The notes: generated by a model from the sequence alone, not told the origin. A stretch of DNA of 64,000 bases from Zygnema cylindricum (GCA_037447655.1 JBBHKE010003402.1:1-64000); one strand, 5' to 3'; shown: positions 25,089 to 36,250, counted from the stretch's first letter. Translations and numbers: made by a program.

Positions 25089-26220
25089 ATTAACTCTAGG
25101 GAGACAGATAGACTGTAAAAAGAGAGAATTATAGAGATAAAATATATAATAAAATGAAAAAATGATGACAACTGTAAATAAATATAGTGAGAGAGAACAA
25201 TCAGATGTTTGTCAACCAAAATAGTTATCGTAGTTCACAAACTTCATGGCATGTATCGTTTATCATTTACAAAACATAGAGCAATAAAATCATAGCACCC
25301 GTCATTGCAACAAAGTGAAAATGATTTACAATTTTAAAAAATATTCAAAAATACACTTGGATATAAATTCAATCCTTTTTCCCTAAGAATGAGAATGAGG
25401 TACACCGTAAAAAAACTATAATATGTACTACCCAATTAGTGTTTTTCAAATAAAAATAGAATATTAGTCTACATTAAAGAAATGTACATCGCACCTGAGA
25501 AGTATTTTGTGTAAACTATAGTAATATAATAATATTTTACAAGCCATGTACAAATTTGTTTGGAAGTTCTAATATTAAATGCAATAAAGAAGAGTCGATG
25601 ACATGTCCCCAATCCATGCATTTGTTCCTCTATCGCAATCAGTTGCCTCAATAAAATTCCGAGCCTACAACAAAGAAAAAAATACAACAACGGAGTTAGT
25701 TTAAAAAATTATTGTCAAAACGAGTATTTGTAATAGTGAAGTTCATAGGAGAGGGAGAGGGGAAAGGTGAGGAAAAGGGAGAGGGCAAGGGAGAAGGAGA
25801 GGGGGAGGGAGGTAGTGAGGCAGATAAAGAGAGTGAGAGGGAGAGGGAGAGGAAAGGGGAATGTGGGTAGGAAAAATAGCTGCAAATCACGGAAAGGGGA
25901 GAGGGAATGGGAGAGAGAGGAAAGTAATGCGGCATATGGAAAATGAAATGGAAAGCGAAAGGGAGTGAGAGAGAGTAGATAAGCGAGTGGGAAGAGAAAG
26001 GTAGAGATAACAACAAATTGAGGGAAAGGGAGAGGGAATGGGAGAGGGGGAGTGGGAAAAAGGAAAAAATCGACAAGATAGATAGAAGAGGACAGAAAAA
26101 TAAACATGCCATTCAGCGACGATGCGTTCCTGTCGTTGAATGAAAATATAGTAATACCTTCCATTTAGCGACGATACAGCCTTGTCGCCGATTACTAGGA
26201 TAGAGATAGTGCGCCAAGTC
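25089..26220. repeat. Continuation of the tandem repeat, and hairpins
   Basis: After the copia insertion the phrase CTCTAGGGAGACAGATAGACTGTAAAAAG resumes, as in the 19-kb monomers. At 26,104-26,190 two further hairpins appear (CATTCAGCGACGATG...TCGTTGAATG and CCATTTAGCGACGATA...GTCGCCGATT). The DDE-element domain therefore extends at least this far, with the copia insertion splitting it. Confidence 0.65.
25741..26080. repeat. GGGAGA purine tract
   Basis: A plus-strand purine-rich tract of GGGAGAG units. The long minus-strand frames it creates (Ser, Leu and Pro only) are shadows of the repeat. Confidence 0.85.
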
Positions 26221-26227
26221 TAGAGGG

Positions 26228-26400
26228 TGCGAACGAGAGTGAAAGGGAGAGGGAGAGAGAGAGGGAGAAAGAGAGGGAAAAAGAGTTTGTAAGAGAGAGA
26301 GAGAAGGGAGAGAAAGAGAGAGGGAAAGAGAGTGGGAATGGAGATAGATTGGAAGTATGAGAGAGAGGTAGAGGGAGAGGGCATAGAGGTGAGAGAGCAC
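26228..26400. repeat. GAGA/GGGAGA purine tract
   Basis: A second purine tract, mainly GAGAGAGG and GGGAGAG units, directly after the last mini-hairpin. It is non-coding. Confidence 0.8.
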
Positions 26401-27109
26401 ATTTTAGAAACCCTCAATAAAAAAACATGGAGGTCAGCATGGATAGATTCGAGAGAAAAGGAAGCGTGTAGGAGGGGTGGAGGCAATGAAGAGGTAAATG
26501 GAGTGACGTGCAATATGCAGAGGGAGAAGGAGCCGCCACATGCGGCCTCGAATCCATGGAAATGAAATGAAGGTGGCAGCGGTATTTTCGCTTGCTTCTT
26601 CATGAAACGAATGACATCTGTTTGTTTGCCAAAATGACGGCGCAGCGTCAGATCCCTAAAAAAACAAAAAATAAATGGATGGACGAGATTCGTTGAATGA
26701 GGAATCCATTTTTTTTTGGATTGTCCGCATTTGGCGTTAACCCGCCCCAGATATAATCAACGCCGAATGTTGTATTTTTATTATGTTTATTTTATTTCAT
26801 TCACTGTAATTTGTGGTCCATTGTCAATTTGACCCCTTATTAACGTATACATTAATTCTAATTGGGAGTGAAATGACATATAAACCGCATATTAGAATAA
26901 ACATTTACGCTAAATTCGTTCGTTGCACCAAAATAGAGTACATATTGACGCTAATTGGACAAGATACATGTTATAGTGTTCATACAAACGGAACAGGAAA
27001 AGTTCACATGAAGTAACAGTACGCAGTTTCAAGACGGTTTACGTGGACGTGTAAAAAAAAAACAGTTCACTTCTTTAACTGTTAAAATCATGACTTCCCA
27101 CATGCGAAC
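26401..27109. other. No supported feature
   Basis: Mixed sequence between the purine tract and a Y element. A few GCTAATT/AATTAGC words suggest diverged Y DNA from about 26,735 on, but the ends cannot be placed. Confidence 0.35.
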
Positions 27110-27461
27110 ATATTTGACGTTCACACTGCTGTATAGGCGATTATAGGAGATCATGTGCGAACAACGTTTTTGGCGATGAGATTGAACCCATTTTTTCAGC
27201 GCACGTTCATATGCATGCGGGAATAATTTATAATTTATTTTTTATAATTTCAAGTAAAAAGTTACATTTATGTACGGTCTTACATCATCCGTACACCACA
27301 CTAATTATATAAAGCTATATTTTCGGTCTTGACGCTATTTTGTACAGAACCTCAATTAAAGTCAATGAAAAAATAAAATCACGTATACTATTTTTGGAAA
27401 AAAATCAAAATTTAAAAAACCCAAATTAGAGTTGTTGACAGTAATAACGATGCGCGGTATA
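27110..27461. mobile_element. Y-type MITE, right part
   Basis: It follows the Y consensus closely over its last 200 bases (GTACACCACACTAAT, CGCTATTTTGTACAG, AAAAAATCAAAATTT) and ends ACGATGCGCGGTA. The left end is too diverged to place. Confidence 0.6.
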
Positions 27462-28465
27462 GTGTTTGTACTCTGACAAAATAGTACAATTAGTACAAAA
27501 AATAAAAATAATTGGTACCTCACACGGCTGAGCCGCCTTGGCCCTATTAAGTACGGCAAACGGCTCGTTCGGATCCAAGATATTAAGTTATGTACACCTT
27601 GAATCGCTATTAGGGTTAATAAAATTTTCGCAACTTAAAACATTCTTTGTCCGTAAACACTTGTCCGATTTTAAATTTGAGACCGCCAATCAGAAGCTAA
27701 GAGTCTTACCTTTCGATCGCAACCGTCAGATCCACAATCCGACATGTGTGTACGGAGAAAATATGTTTTAAGAGACAAAAAAAACATTAACCCTAAGGGC
27801 ATTTTCCCATGTAAATGAAACTTTAGTCTTTTAATTTTGTTTTTAGCGAAGATTCTCCATACTACTTTCAGAGCATTTGTATGTAAAAAAACAAATCGTT
27901 ACTTTAGATCGTGATGGATGTAGACGTGGGTGTAATTTGTGACGGTTTGTAGACGACTACAAAACTCGCGACAATTGATGACGTTTACAAAATAGCGACG
28001 TTTGTAGACATCTAGATCTTCTAACATTGTAGATGTTTAGGGTTTATGACATTTGGACGTCACGCTCACTTATGATAGCGTTGACGTCACTAAATCTAAA
28101 ACATTTTGCCATGGTTTCTCGACTTTGTTTTATCGTTCGTTCTCAATCTACTTGCCATCAAAACAAGCTAAAAGATAGCCAAAATAAATATTTTTTAGAG
28201 ATCTTTCATTTGATACCTTTCTTGCCTTTTTTCATTACAAGAATTGTGAGATATACGCGTTAGTGGGAGAGGGGGAGAGAGAGAGGCGCTTTCACGAACT
28301 TCGCTTTTGCGAAATGGCGTCCGTTGGTCGAGACCCCCTCCACGGTTACTGTACGGAAAAAAACGCACGGAAAAAATCTCGCACAAACTGGAAACGTGCA
28401 GTAGGTTTTTTTTTGGTACTCCCAGCACAAAAATTGTAAAAAACCTCCATCGCGTGGGAAATCAT

Positions 28466-29597
28466 TGAAATTCTATGGGCTCCATTGCCACACAGAATTC
28501 GCAGATCCAAAGAAGGTAATCTAGATAGTGCCGACTCCAAGTTTATATAAACCCAAATGATTGACCCCTTGACAATCAGAACCCCATTACAGCTTCACCC
28601 CTGTGAAGTAAGACTTTCTGTGTGCTCAGTTCCACCACAGAATGCAAAGTTAGAATATGAGATTAGGATAACATTCCCCACTTTGACTTTCCCTTAGAAA
28701 TGCAGCCACCCTGGCAGGCAAACACTCTGACCAACTACACCTCTGTGTAGCCTGGACTCCCTTGAGTCCGCAACAACAAGAATCACTAAATTTCGTCAAC
28801 TGAGTTGATAGTTATGGCTGGCCAAAGTTTGCCATTTATATAAGATGCTCTCTGAAGAGGCGGCTACTTACCCAAAATATTATAAGTCCTAAACCCCTCT
28901 CTAAACCCCCTAGTACTGAGGTACTGACCAATCAAAAGACTGTACCGTACAATAAAGTACAGATGCCGATGTACTTTCTGTACGGACAGTGTACGACGTC
29001 GCCATTATGCGATATTTGTCACATCCGGATTTGTTGTCTTTCGTTCCGGTGATTCCGTAAACCCGTATGATGTTGCCACGTGTCATCCGGAGTGGCGGAG
29101 TCCGCAAACCGTCAAATTGTCCTTTCCGCGAAGCCGGCGCTAACCACGGCCGTCCGATTGATATTCGTATTAAATAAGGACAGTCGAAACAAATATCCGT
29201 ACTATTTGTTTCGTCCGGTACTAATAGTACAACTGATTCTATATCTAATAAACCGTAATCTAAATGGAAAATCCTACGTGTGAATGTTTATATACATATC
29301 AAACCCATTATACCTTAGCACTAGTCCTAGACTAAACGGACAAAGCTACAGGTTACGAGTTACTTGACGAACGGCAGGTACCAGGATCAAATCCTGGGTC
29401 CGTCAAGTATCTTTTGGTACATCTACCTAATTTACCCCTGTCTTCTCTAGTGAGCTTAGGCAGCCATGGCTCTAGCTCCCTCTCCAGCCTTCAATGACTA
29501 CAACATGTGTGGGGGCTTGGAGAAGGAGGTTAGAGGCAGACTGCCTCTGCTACTTTTCTATCCTAAAAAAGATCTAGAAAATACCCAAATATCAACA
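28466..29597 (-). repeat. 3' LTR of copia element 2
   Basis: On the minus strand it runs TGTTGATATTTG...AGAATTTCA. It has a TATA-like TTATATAAATGG near 28,832-28,845 read on the minus strand, and a tRNA-like unit at 29,328-29,400 on the plus strand. It matches the copy at 31,483-32,614 almost base for base. Confidence 0.9.
29328..29400 (+). other. tRNA-like unit in LTR, antisense
   Basis: TAGACTAAACGG (A-box-like) is followed 45 bases later by GGATCAAATCC (B-box-like). The latter sits in CCAGG-ATCAAAT-CCTGG, a perfect 5-bp stem with a 7-base loop, the geometry of a tRNA T arm. The orientation is opposite to the LTR. Confidence 0.6.
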
Positions 29598-29615
29598 CTC
29601 ACCTTATTTTCTAGT

Positions 29616-30467
29616 CTACTTCCTTTCAACTCTTACAACAAAATAAACAAAACACTCTCTCCCCTTTTTCCTTTTTCTTTTCTTTTTCCTTTTATATAAC
29701 TTAAGAAAAATGCTCTCGTATTTAAAACAATGCATTAGATGAAATGAAATAATAATTGCATCACACATTTCATTTAGCATCCCACTTATCCTAAATCCGA
29801 GCAAAGATTTTATCCACCTCATCACTTTTCCATCCATACTAAATCCACTTTCCCTCTTGCAATTCAAACAACCAGCCCCATTTCCAATCTGCAACACACA
29901 CCCTGAGGCTAACCTTTTTACAGACACACCTTCATAAATGTCATCACTCCCTTTAATGATGTCAAACCCATTACCCCCAAAACAAGAACTTTCCTCTCTC
30001 TCTCCCATGGATTTCTTTCCACTCCCACTTTCTAAATTTATTCCCAATAAATATTTATCCTCCCCTAAACCTTTCATTAAATATTCCTCTTCTCCCTTAT
30101 CCTTTAAAACTCCTTCTAGTTTCACTTCTCCCCTTTCCTCGGAATCCGTTGAAGTCTCCATTTCCGACCAGTTTTCTGTTTTCAAAATATCTATAAAATT
30201 ATCCTCATTAATTTTATCTTTCCCATTTTCACTTATGGATCCTAGATCTGACTTTCTCATTTCTACGTCATTCACTCTACACTCCTCGACATCCTCAAGT
30301 ACCTCCTCTCTTTTTACTTCCCTTATACCACCGAAAGCACATTGTTGCCTTCGTGGAATTTCTGTGTACTTTTCTCTCTTCTCCATTCTACCGATGTGAA
30401 GAAGCTTGAAGATTTCTTCATCCTCTTTCTCCTCTTCCTCTCTTTCCTCCTCATTCACATACCAACT
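29616..30467 (-). pseudogene. Collapsed protease/pol remnant of element 2
   Basis: An open frame of about 280 codons continues in the same frame as gag after one TGA. It begins acidic and keeps EIPRRQQCAFGGI, which corresponds to the start of the protease segment in element 1. It then jumps to DKYLLGINLE (RT region YILGI), SVKRLASGCVLQIGNGAGC (RNase H) and RWIKSLLGFR (RNase H end). Integrase and the RT catalytic motifs are absent. The order of surviving pieces is unchanged, so repeated internal deletions explain it. Confidence 0.7.
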
Positions 30468-31502
30468 TCAAAGTTCTTCCAAGTAAGGACACTCCTCCAT
30501 AAAGTGACCTGGTTTCCTACAAGCGAAGCAAACCCCTTTTTTCAAAGCTCCCCTTTCTTTTCCTCTCCCTTTCTTTCCACCAAAGTTCCGATAAGGTTTA
30601 CCTTTGTCGTTCTTCCTCTCATCACGCTTCCGCTCGTCACCGCCATTCCTCGCATCATGCTTTCGCCTGTCACCACCAGATGTAAACGCAGTCTCACTGT
30701 CACTTCCCCCACGAAGCTCCAAAGTGCTTTCCCTCACAAGTATAATCCCCATGGTAATGCTCCAAGTCCATGAGGAGCCATCCATTTCCTGCATACGGTA
30801 GATGATGTCTTCGTACTCATGTGGAAGCTTCATGATTAGTGTATTAATCCTTTTCTCCTCAGATTCTACATATCGCGCACTAGCAAGCTCAACATATAAC
30901 GCAACAATATCATTGCAAAACTCTATCATGCTACCGTCTTTATATACATAGGCCTTTATTTCCTGTTTTACTAATTGCTGCCTCTGTATAGTCTCACTCT
31001 TATAAATCTAAATTAGTGTGTCCCAAATTTCCGAAGACTTGGTTAGATTTAAAAGAGTGATAGCTATAGACTTAGATACATATCTAAGTATGAGATGTTT
31101 TGCTATAGTGTTTTTATATTCCCAACTTTTTCTATCATTTTCTTCAGTTTTTGGTTCAGTTATAACCCCCACAAGTGGAACCGTAGGCGAGAGCCTAGCT
31201 CCCCTCACCATAAGTGTCCCTTTATCCTTCTCCCCTAATTCCCCATTCACGGCAAGGTTTTTCCCTCCACCTTCCGTTGCATCTGAACTCCGGTTGATAT
31301 TCTGGGCAGCCTCACATGATTCTCCATAGTAAGCTCCTCCAAAGCCAGGTGGCGGACATCTCACTTGTCCCGAAACAATTCCCCATAAGTGCTTCTCAAA
31401 AAACAATCCCTCCATTGTGAACTCCCAATAATTGAAATCTGTTCCATCGAACATAGGCACCCTAGATGGTGGGCCCATATCTTTAAATTCTATCGGCTCC
31501 AT
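30468..31502 (-). pseudogene. copia gag (UBN2-type) with zinc knuckle, one internal TAG
   Basis: Gag starts within the LTR end (ATG at 31,502) or at the ATG of MGPPSRVPMFDGTDFNYWEF. It runs in one frame to 30,468, with a single TAG at 31,008-31,010 and a TGA at the end. Near the C-terminus CFACRKPGHFMEEC is an intact CX2CX4HX4C knuckle. The body (IVALYVELASARYVESEEKRINTLIMKLPHEYEDI) has the pattern of plant copia gag. The mature protein packages element RNA. With one nonsense codon it is nearly intact. Confidence 0.8.
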
Positions 31503-32614
31503 TGCCACACAGAATTCGCAGATCCAAAGAAGGTAATCTAGATAGTGCCGACTCCAAGTTTATATAAACCCAAATGATTGACCCCTTGACAATCAGAACC
31601 CCATTACAGCTTCACCCCTGTGAAGTAAGACTTTCTGTGTGCTCAGTTCCACCACATAATGCAAAGAATATGAGATTAGGATAACATTCTCCACTTTGAC
31701 TTTCCCTTAGAAATGCAGCCACCCTGGCAGGCAAACACTCAGACCAATTACACCCTTCTGTAGCTTGGACTCCCCTGAGTCCGCAGCAACAAGAATCACT
31801 GAATTTGGTCAACTGAGTTGATAGTTATGGCTGGCCAAAGTTTGCCATTTATATAAGATGCTCTCTGAAGAGGCGGCTACTTACCCAAAATATTATAAGT
31901 CCTAAACCCCTCTCTAAACCCCCTAGTACTGAGGTACTGACCAATCACAAGACTGTACCGTACAATAAAGTACAGATGCCGATGTACTTTCTGTACGGAC
32001 AGTGTACGACGTCGCCATTATGCGATATTTGTCACATTCGGATTTGTTGTCTTTCGTTCCGGTTATTCCGTAAACCCGTATGATGTTGCCACGTGTCATC
32101 CGGAGTGGCGGAGTCCGCAAACCGCCAAATTGTCCTTTCCGCGAAGCCGGCGCTAACCACGGCCGTCCGATTGATATTGGTATTAAATAAGGACAGTCGA
32201 AACAAATGTCCGTACTATTTGTTTCGTCCGGTACTAATAGTACAACTGATTCTATGTCTAATAAACCGTAATCCAGTTAAATGGAAAATCGTACGTGTGA
32301 ATGTTTATATACATATCAAACCCATTATACCTTGGCACTAGTCCTAGACTAAACGGACAAAGCTACCGGCTACGAGTTACTTGACGAACGGCAGGTACCA
32401 GGATCAAATCCTGGGTCCGTCAAGTACCTTTTGGTACATCTACCTAATTTACCCCTATCTTCTCTAGTGAGCTTAGGCAGCCATGGCTCTAGCTCCCTCT
32501 CCAGCCTTCAGTGACTACAACAAGTGTGGGGGCTTGGAGAAGGAGGTTAGAGGCAGACTGCCTCTGCTACATTTCTATCCTAAAAAAGACCTAGAAAATA
32601 CCCAAATATCAACA
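31483..32614 (-). repeat. 5' LTR of copia element 2
   Basis: Same length as the 3' LTR. Its inner end has changed from TTTCA to TTTAA, and beside it the plus strand reads GGTGGGCCCATATC at 31,468-31,481, a slightly mutated form of the half-tRNA primer site of element 1. The tRNA-like unit is at 32,345-32,417. Confidence 0.88.
32345..32417 (+). other. tRNA-like unit in LTR, antisense
   Basis: Same as the unit in the sister LTR: TAGACTAAACGG, then GGATCAAATCC at 32,401-32,411 inside a CCAGG/CCTGG stem. Confidence 0.6.
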
Positions 32615-33477
32615 ATCATATGCATATTTGCCCACGTTATGGAACTTTGTTTAAAATCACCTTGTGAGGTGATTTTATATAAAGTTTGAAGATGAGCCTG
32701 AAAGACGCGAAAGTGGGTCGAAACGCGCTTAACGACAAACTGCATCGCGTTAGACGACAAACTGAAGTACAGTTAAAGTTTCAAGGTCATGCAACTTGTA
32801 CGGTGGTAATTTCAATTTTTTGGTACGGTTGCGTGTTTTCTCTTTTTTTGTCCAAGTTATAGAGGAAAATCGACAAAAAAATAACTGTAACTTTAACACC
32901 TGGGAAAGTGCCCCAATAGCGATTCACGTTGTACAGGACTGTGTGTCGCTATTGGTGTCGATAACATTAAAAGAACACCCACAAAGTACGAGTGTACCAC
33001 CTAAGAGCGTAAAATAAAATTTGTAACACTTTTTATTTTTTCCATTGCAAAACACTGCCCACAGTTGGTACTCGTTATAATTATTTTTTTTATGGCAGAA
33101 AATGAGAAAATCATTAAATTTGGTTAACAAGGCTAACAATGGCAGTAGACAACAAGATGCCACGTCTTTTTGTATTAAACTATTATTACGTATTATAATC
33201 GCGCATGAGCACTACAATAATGCATCCTTAACGCTAACAATGATGGGCAGTGTCCTCTATAATGTGCCAAGCCATACGGTAATTCGCTTTGGTTGATTCA
33301 AAAGTACATAAAATTTGTAAAAAAATGGCATTGACACGCGAAAGTGAGTGTTATCGACAAAAGGGCAGCAAGTATGATTCACAGCTGCAAATGCGGCGGG
33401 AATCGCGTGAAAACATGGTCAAACGTGAAGTCAACACGGACTATACTGTAGCGGCTACATTATGAGGATGTGTGTAT

Positions 33478-33781
33478 CATAGTTCAAAAGTAGGTGAAAG
33501 TAGGCCCATACAATATGCCTATTGTATGCAAAACATACAATATGACCTTAGACCCATATTGTATTCGGACCTTTTCGGACGAATTAAAACATTCTGACAA
33601 AAAATTGGACCAATTAAAACATTCGGACCAAAAAAAATATTTACACCGTCAAATTCGGACGATCGGACCGTCGCTGATCAAAGTAGCGATTTAAGAAGAT
33701 CACATGAATAGCCCATAACTCAACTTACGATAAAGGCGCCGACTACTGGCCTAACATAAAAACACCTACTTTTGAACTATG
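33478..33781. mobile_element. Small MITE (V) with perfect 19-bp ends
   Basis: CATAGTTCAAAAGTAGGTG at 33,478 is repeated inverted as CACCTACTTTTGAACTATG at 33,763-33,781. The 304-bp interior has GGACCAATTAAAACATTCGGAC-like direct repeats and ACAATATG palindromes and does not code. The flanks do not show a convincing duplication. Confidence 0.7.
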
Positions 33782-33925
33782 GTGCAGATAGAGATGTGCA
33801 CATTCTGTTTTGCGCGCTAACTCCCACTGTTGATGTTTCGTTGGCTTTAGGTTATTGAACCCGAAATAGCGCTAACAACTCTATTTTGTATCTACAATAT
33901 TAATGTATTAGCAACAATACTGCAC

Positions 33926-34143
33926 CACACCCTGAATAGTTATTAGAGTATAAGTTTTTTTAGCGTATATGAATAATTACCGTTATTAACACTTATTGGG
34001 AATTCGAAAAATTTCAAAGAAATCGTTTTCTCAAATTAGGAATTAGGGTGTTTTTTAAATATTATGGATAATTATATTTGAGGATTTGAAAAACAAAGAT
34101 ACCCGAATTAGCGTTCAATACATAAATAACGATTCACGGTGTA
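33926..34143. mobile_element. Short Y-type MITE
   Basis: It begins CACACCCTGAATAGTTATTAG and ends ATAACGATTCACGGTGTA. About 218 bases long, an internally deleted Y relative. Confidence 0.6.
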
Positions 34144-34296
34144 GCGTTTCACGGTGTACTATGCGTGCTTACAATCATACTCAATGAACAAAACAATTAT
34201 ATTTTATGTGAAATTCTTGTTTTTTTGTACCAATAGTCCAATACCTTGACGCTACAGTACAGTTTTGTAATGTAAGTGATAACAAACGTAATTATT

Positions 34297-34717
34297 AGTG
34301 CTTTGTATCTGTAGCCATTTGCAGTTAACCGACAAACCATTTTTTGACCAGCCGATAATCGTTATATTTGTTCATATATCGGTAAAGGAATAATCACGAT
34401 TAATTTACGATATATCGCGATGAATTTACTTTGACTTATCGAGCCGAACTATCGACAATAATTCCGTACCATGGTTTGAAATGGATTGTTCAAAACAACG
34501 CCCCCCCCCCTCCCCTCCCCTCCATGTCTCGACATCTACAAAATCATTTCGTCCTTTATTCCCGTATCTTAATTTCGTACTTCGTACGACCCCCACTACG
34601 AGCTGATAGTTATTAGTGGCAATTTTTGTTCGTTGCCCAACGATACATCAAGACCCCTCGCCATTCAATACCGTTCTCGATTTTATCGCGATAGTTTTTT
34701 TCCCCATATACAGCACT
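34297..34717. mobile_element. W-type MITE, diverged
   Basis: The ends AGTGCTTTGTATCTG and CCATATACAGCACT are inverted and match the W ends at 8.1 kb with changes. The interior has the same CCATTTG...CGATAATCG...TATCGCGATA layout and a C run near 34,500. It abuts a Z element directly. Confidence 0.55.
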
Positions 34718-34936
34718 ACACCGTGTATCGCTATAAGTGTAAACAAATTTGTCGCCACATAAAACAACTTTTCTCTGTACACACTTGTTTGGTTTCATTT
34801 TGAGAACGTCAATCGAAAGTTGAGATCCTTACCTTTCAATTGCAACCGTTAGATCCACTATATGACAAATGTGTATGGAGAAAAGATGTTTTAAGAGACG
34901 AAAAAATATTTAACACTAATAGCGATTCACGATGTA
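34717..34936. mobile_element. Z-type MITE
   Basis: It runs from TACACCGTGTATCGC to GCGATTCACGATGTA and can fold back over most of its 220 bases (TCTGTACACACTTGT pairing with an ACAAATGTGTATGGAGA-like segment). It is non-coding. Confidence 0.7.
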
Positions 34937-35189
34937 GTTATTATGTAAGGCGATAATTGGTGATTTGAATGCATCATGAATCGCAAGTAGTGTTAAGAAA
35001 CAACTAGTTTAAATAAACAAATGTAACTACTAACTCTATTGTGGGTTAAAGGCCTAATGCCAACGAATCAATAACTCTAATTGGAATATCACACTTCCCG
35101 TGGTCGAGAAAACATAAATGCTAGAATGGTATTGCCAATCGCAGTGACATTTCTTGTTGCGCGTAAATTGTTGCGTAAACTTATCAAAA

Positions 35190-35992
35190 ATAGTACATTT
35201 GAATTACAATTTAGTATAAGTTACTTACCTTTGAATTTAGATTTGACGGTTCAACGTGTCGAACAAATTTGACTGGCAAAATATTGTGACAACCGGTTAA
35301 AAAGTGTCGCGCTTGCGAACATCGACCGTCATCAGAAAAACAACAATTCACACAGCCGGCCAAGGTTTACAGTAACAAAATTGCAGCAACCACGTGTAAA
35401 TAAAAGTGTTGTGCGTAGACACATTCTTAATTCACGTGAGCTCCACTGTGAGAGCACATACTGGCTTTTAACTTAGCAACAGAAATGGAATCTAATCGCG
35501 AAGCGTTACGTTGAACTTGGATGCAAATGAAAAGACAACGTGATACAAACAAATTAACTAGCACGAAACGAAATAAACTTCATAATCGATAATAAAACGG
35601 ACCCGCGTATAAATATCTATAAAACCAAATGAAAAATATGCGGGTCCTCACTTGCGACAAAATCAAACCACACTATTTACGATTAACGAATATATTTCAA
35701 TTTTGCGGGTAAGTTAAAAGCCAGTATGTGCTCTTACAGTCGAGCTCACGTGAAGTGAGAAAGTGCCTGCGCGAAACAATTTTATTAACATGTGCTTGCC
35801 GTAGTTTTGTTACCGTAAACCTTGGCGTGTCGTGCGGATTACAGTTATTTTGATGACTTAAGCGAGGCAATTTTGAACTGGTTATCACAATATTTCGCAA
35901 GTTAAAGTTGTTCGAAGGGTTGACCGTCAAATCTAAATTCAAAGGTACGTAAATTGTACTAAATTATACTTGAAATGTACTATTTTTTAGAA
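35190..35992. repeat. Foldback structure with arms of about 280 bp
   Basis: Left arm 35,190-35,471 and right arm 35,703-35,992 are inverted copies (for example TTTGAATTTAGATTTGACGG versus CCGTCAAATCTAAATTC; GTGAGCTC...GAGCACATACTGGC versus GCCAGTATGTGCTC...GAGCTCAC). The 230-base spacer is AT-rich and non-coding. This could be a foldback transposon or a local inverted duplication. Confidence 0.75.
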
Positions 35993-36250
35993 GTTGATGC
36001 AACTACCTACGCGTAGCAAAATTTGTAACTGCGATTAGCAATCCCCATTATGGAATTCCGCGACAGAAGCTCACCGTTTTATCGCCAGAAAGCAAATGTA
36101 CGTAAATTGTTTTAAATTATACTTCAAATGTACTATTTTTTAAAAGCTGATGGAACTACATGCGCGTAGCAAAATTTTTCACTGCGATTAGCAAATCCCA
36201 TTATGGAATTCCGCGACAGAAGCTCACCGTTTTATCGCCAGAAAGCTGCA
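35946..36250. repeat. Tandem duplication of about 153 bp
   Basis: TACGTAAATTGT...CGCCAGAAAGC occurs twice, starting at 35,946 and 36,099, with only small differences. The first copy starts inside the right arm of the foldback, so the duplication is probably later. Confidence 0.8.

Larger units (their letters stand above)
28466..32614 (-). mobile_element. copia-family element 2: gag kept, pol mostly deleted
   Basis: 4,149 bases lie between target duplications ATCAT (28,461-28,465 and 32,615-32,619), bounded by two closely similar LTRs of 1,132 bp. The internal 1.9 kb encodes gag, a short stub of protease, and then small remnants of RT and RNase H. The LTR similarity (only scattered differences) makes this a younger insertion than element 1. 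It is non-autonomous, of the type called TR-GAG in plants. Confidence 0.9.
27797..32913. mobile_element. X-type MITE (PIF/Harbinger-like), split by a copia element
   Basis: The ends are GGGCATTTTCCCATGT and the inverted ACCTGGGAAAGTGCCC, flanked by TAA at left and CAA at right (a TAA duplication with one change). A GGG-starting terminal repeat with a TAA/TTA 3-bp duplication is the known signature of PIF/Harbinger (Tourist-like) elements. Without the insertion it would be about 960 bp and matches the uninterrupted copy at 43,491-44,442 along its length. No transposase is present. Confidence 0.85.
27593..32933. mobile_element. Z-type MITE split by nested insertions
   Basis: The left 204 bases (TACACCTTGAATCGCTATTAGG to CATTAACCCTAA) and the right 20 bases (CAATAGCGATTCACGTTGTA) together make one ordinary Z element of about 215 bp, as seen intact at 40,580-40,802. 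The X element 27,797-32,913 lies between them, and a retrotransposon lies inside that. Confidence 0.85.

Noticed and set aside
29319-29410. A functional tRNA gene
   Set aside because: Only the T arm is well formed. No acceptor stem or proper anticodon arm can be drawn, and the copy number follows the LTRs, so it is a tRNA-derived relic.
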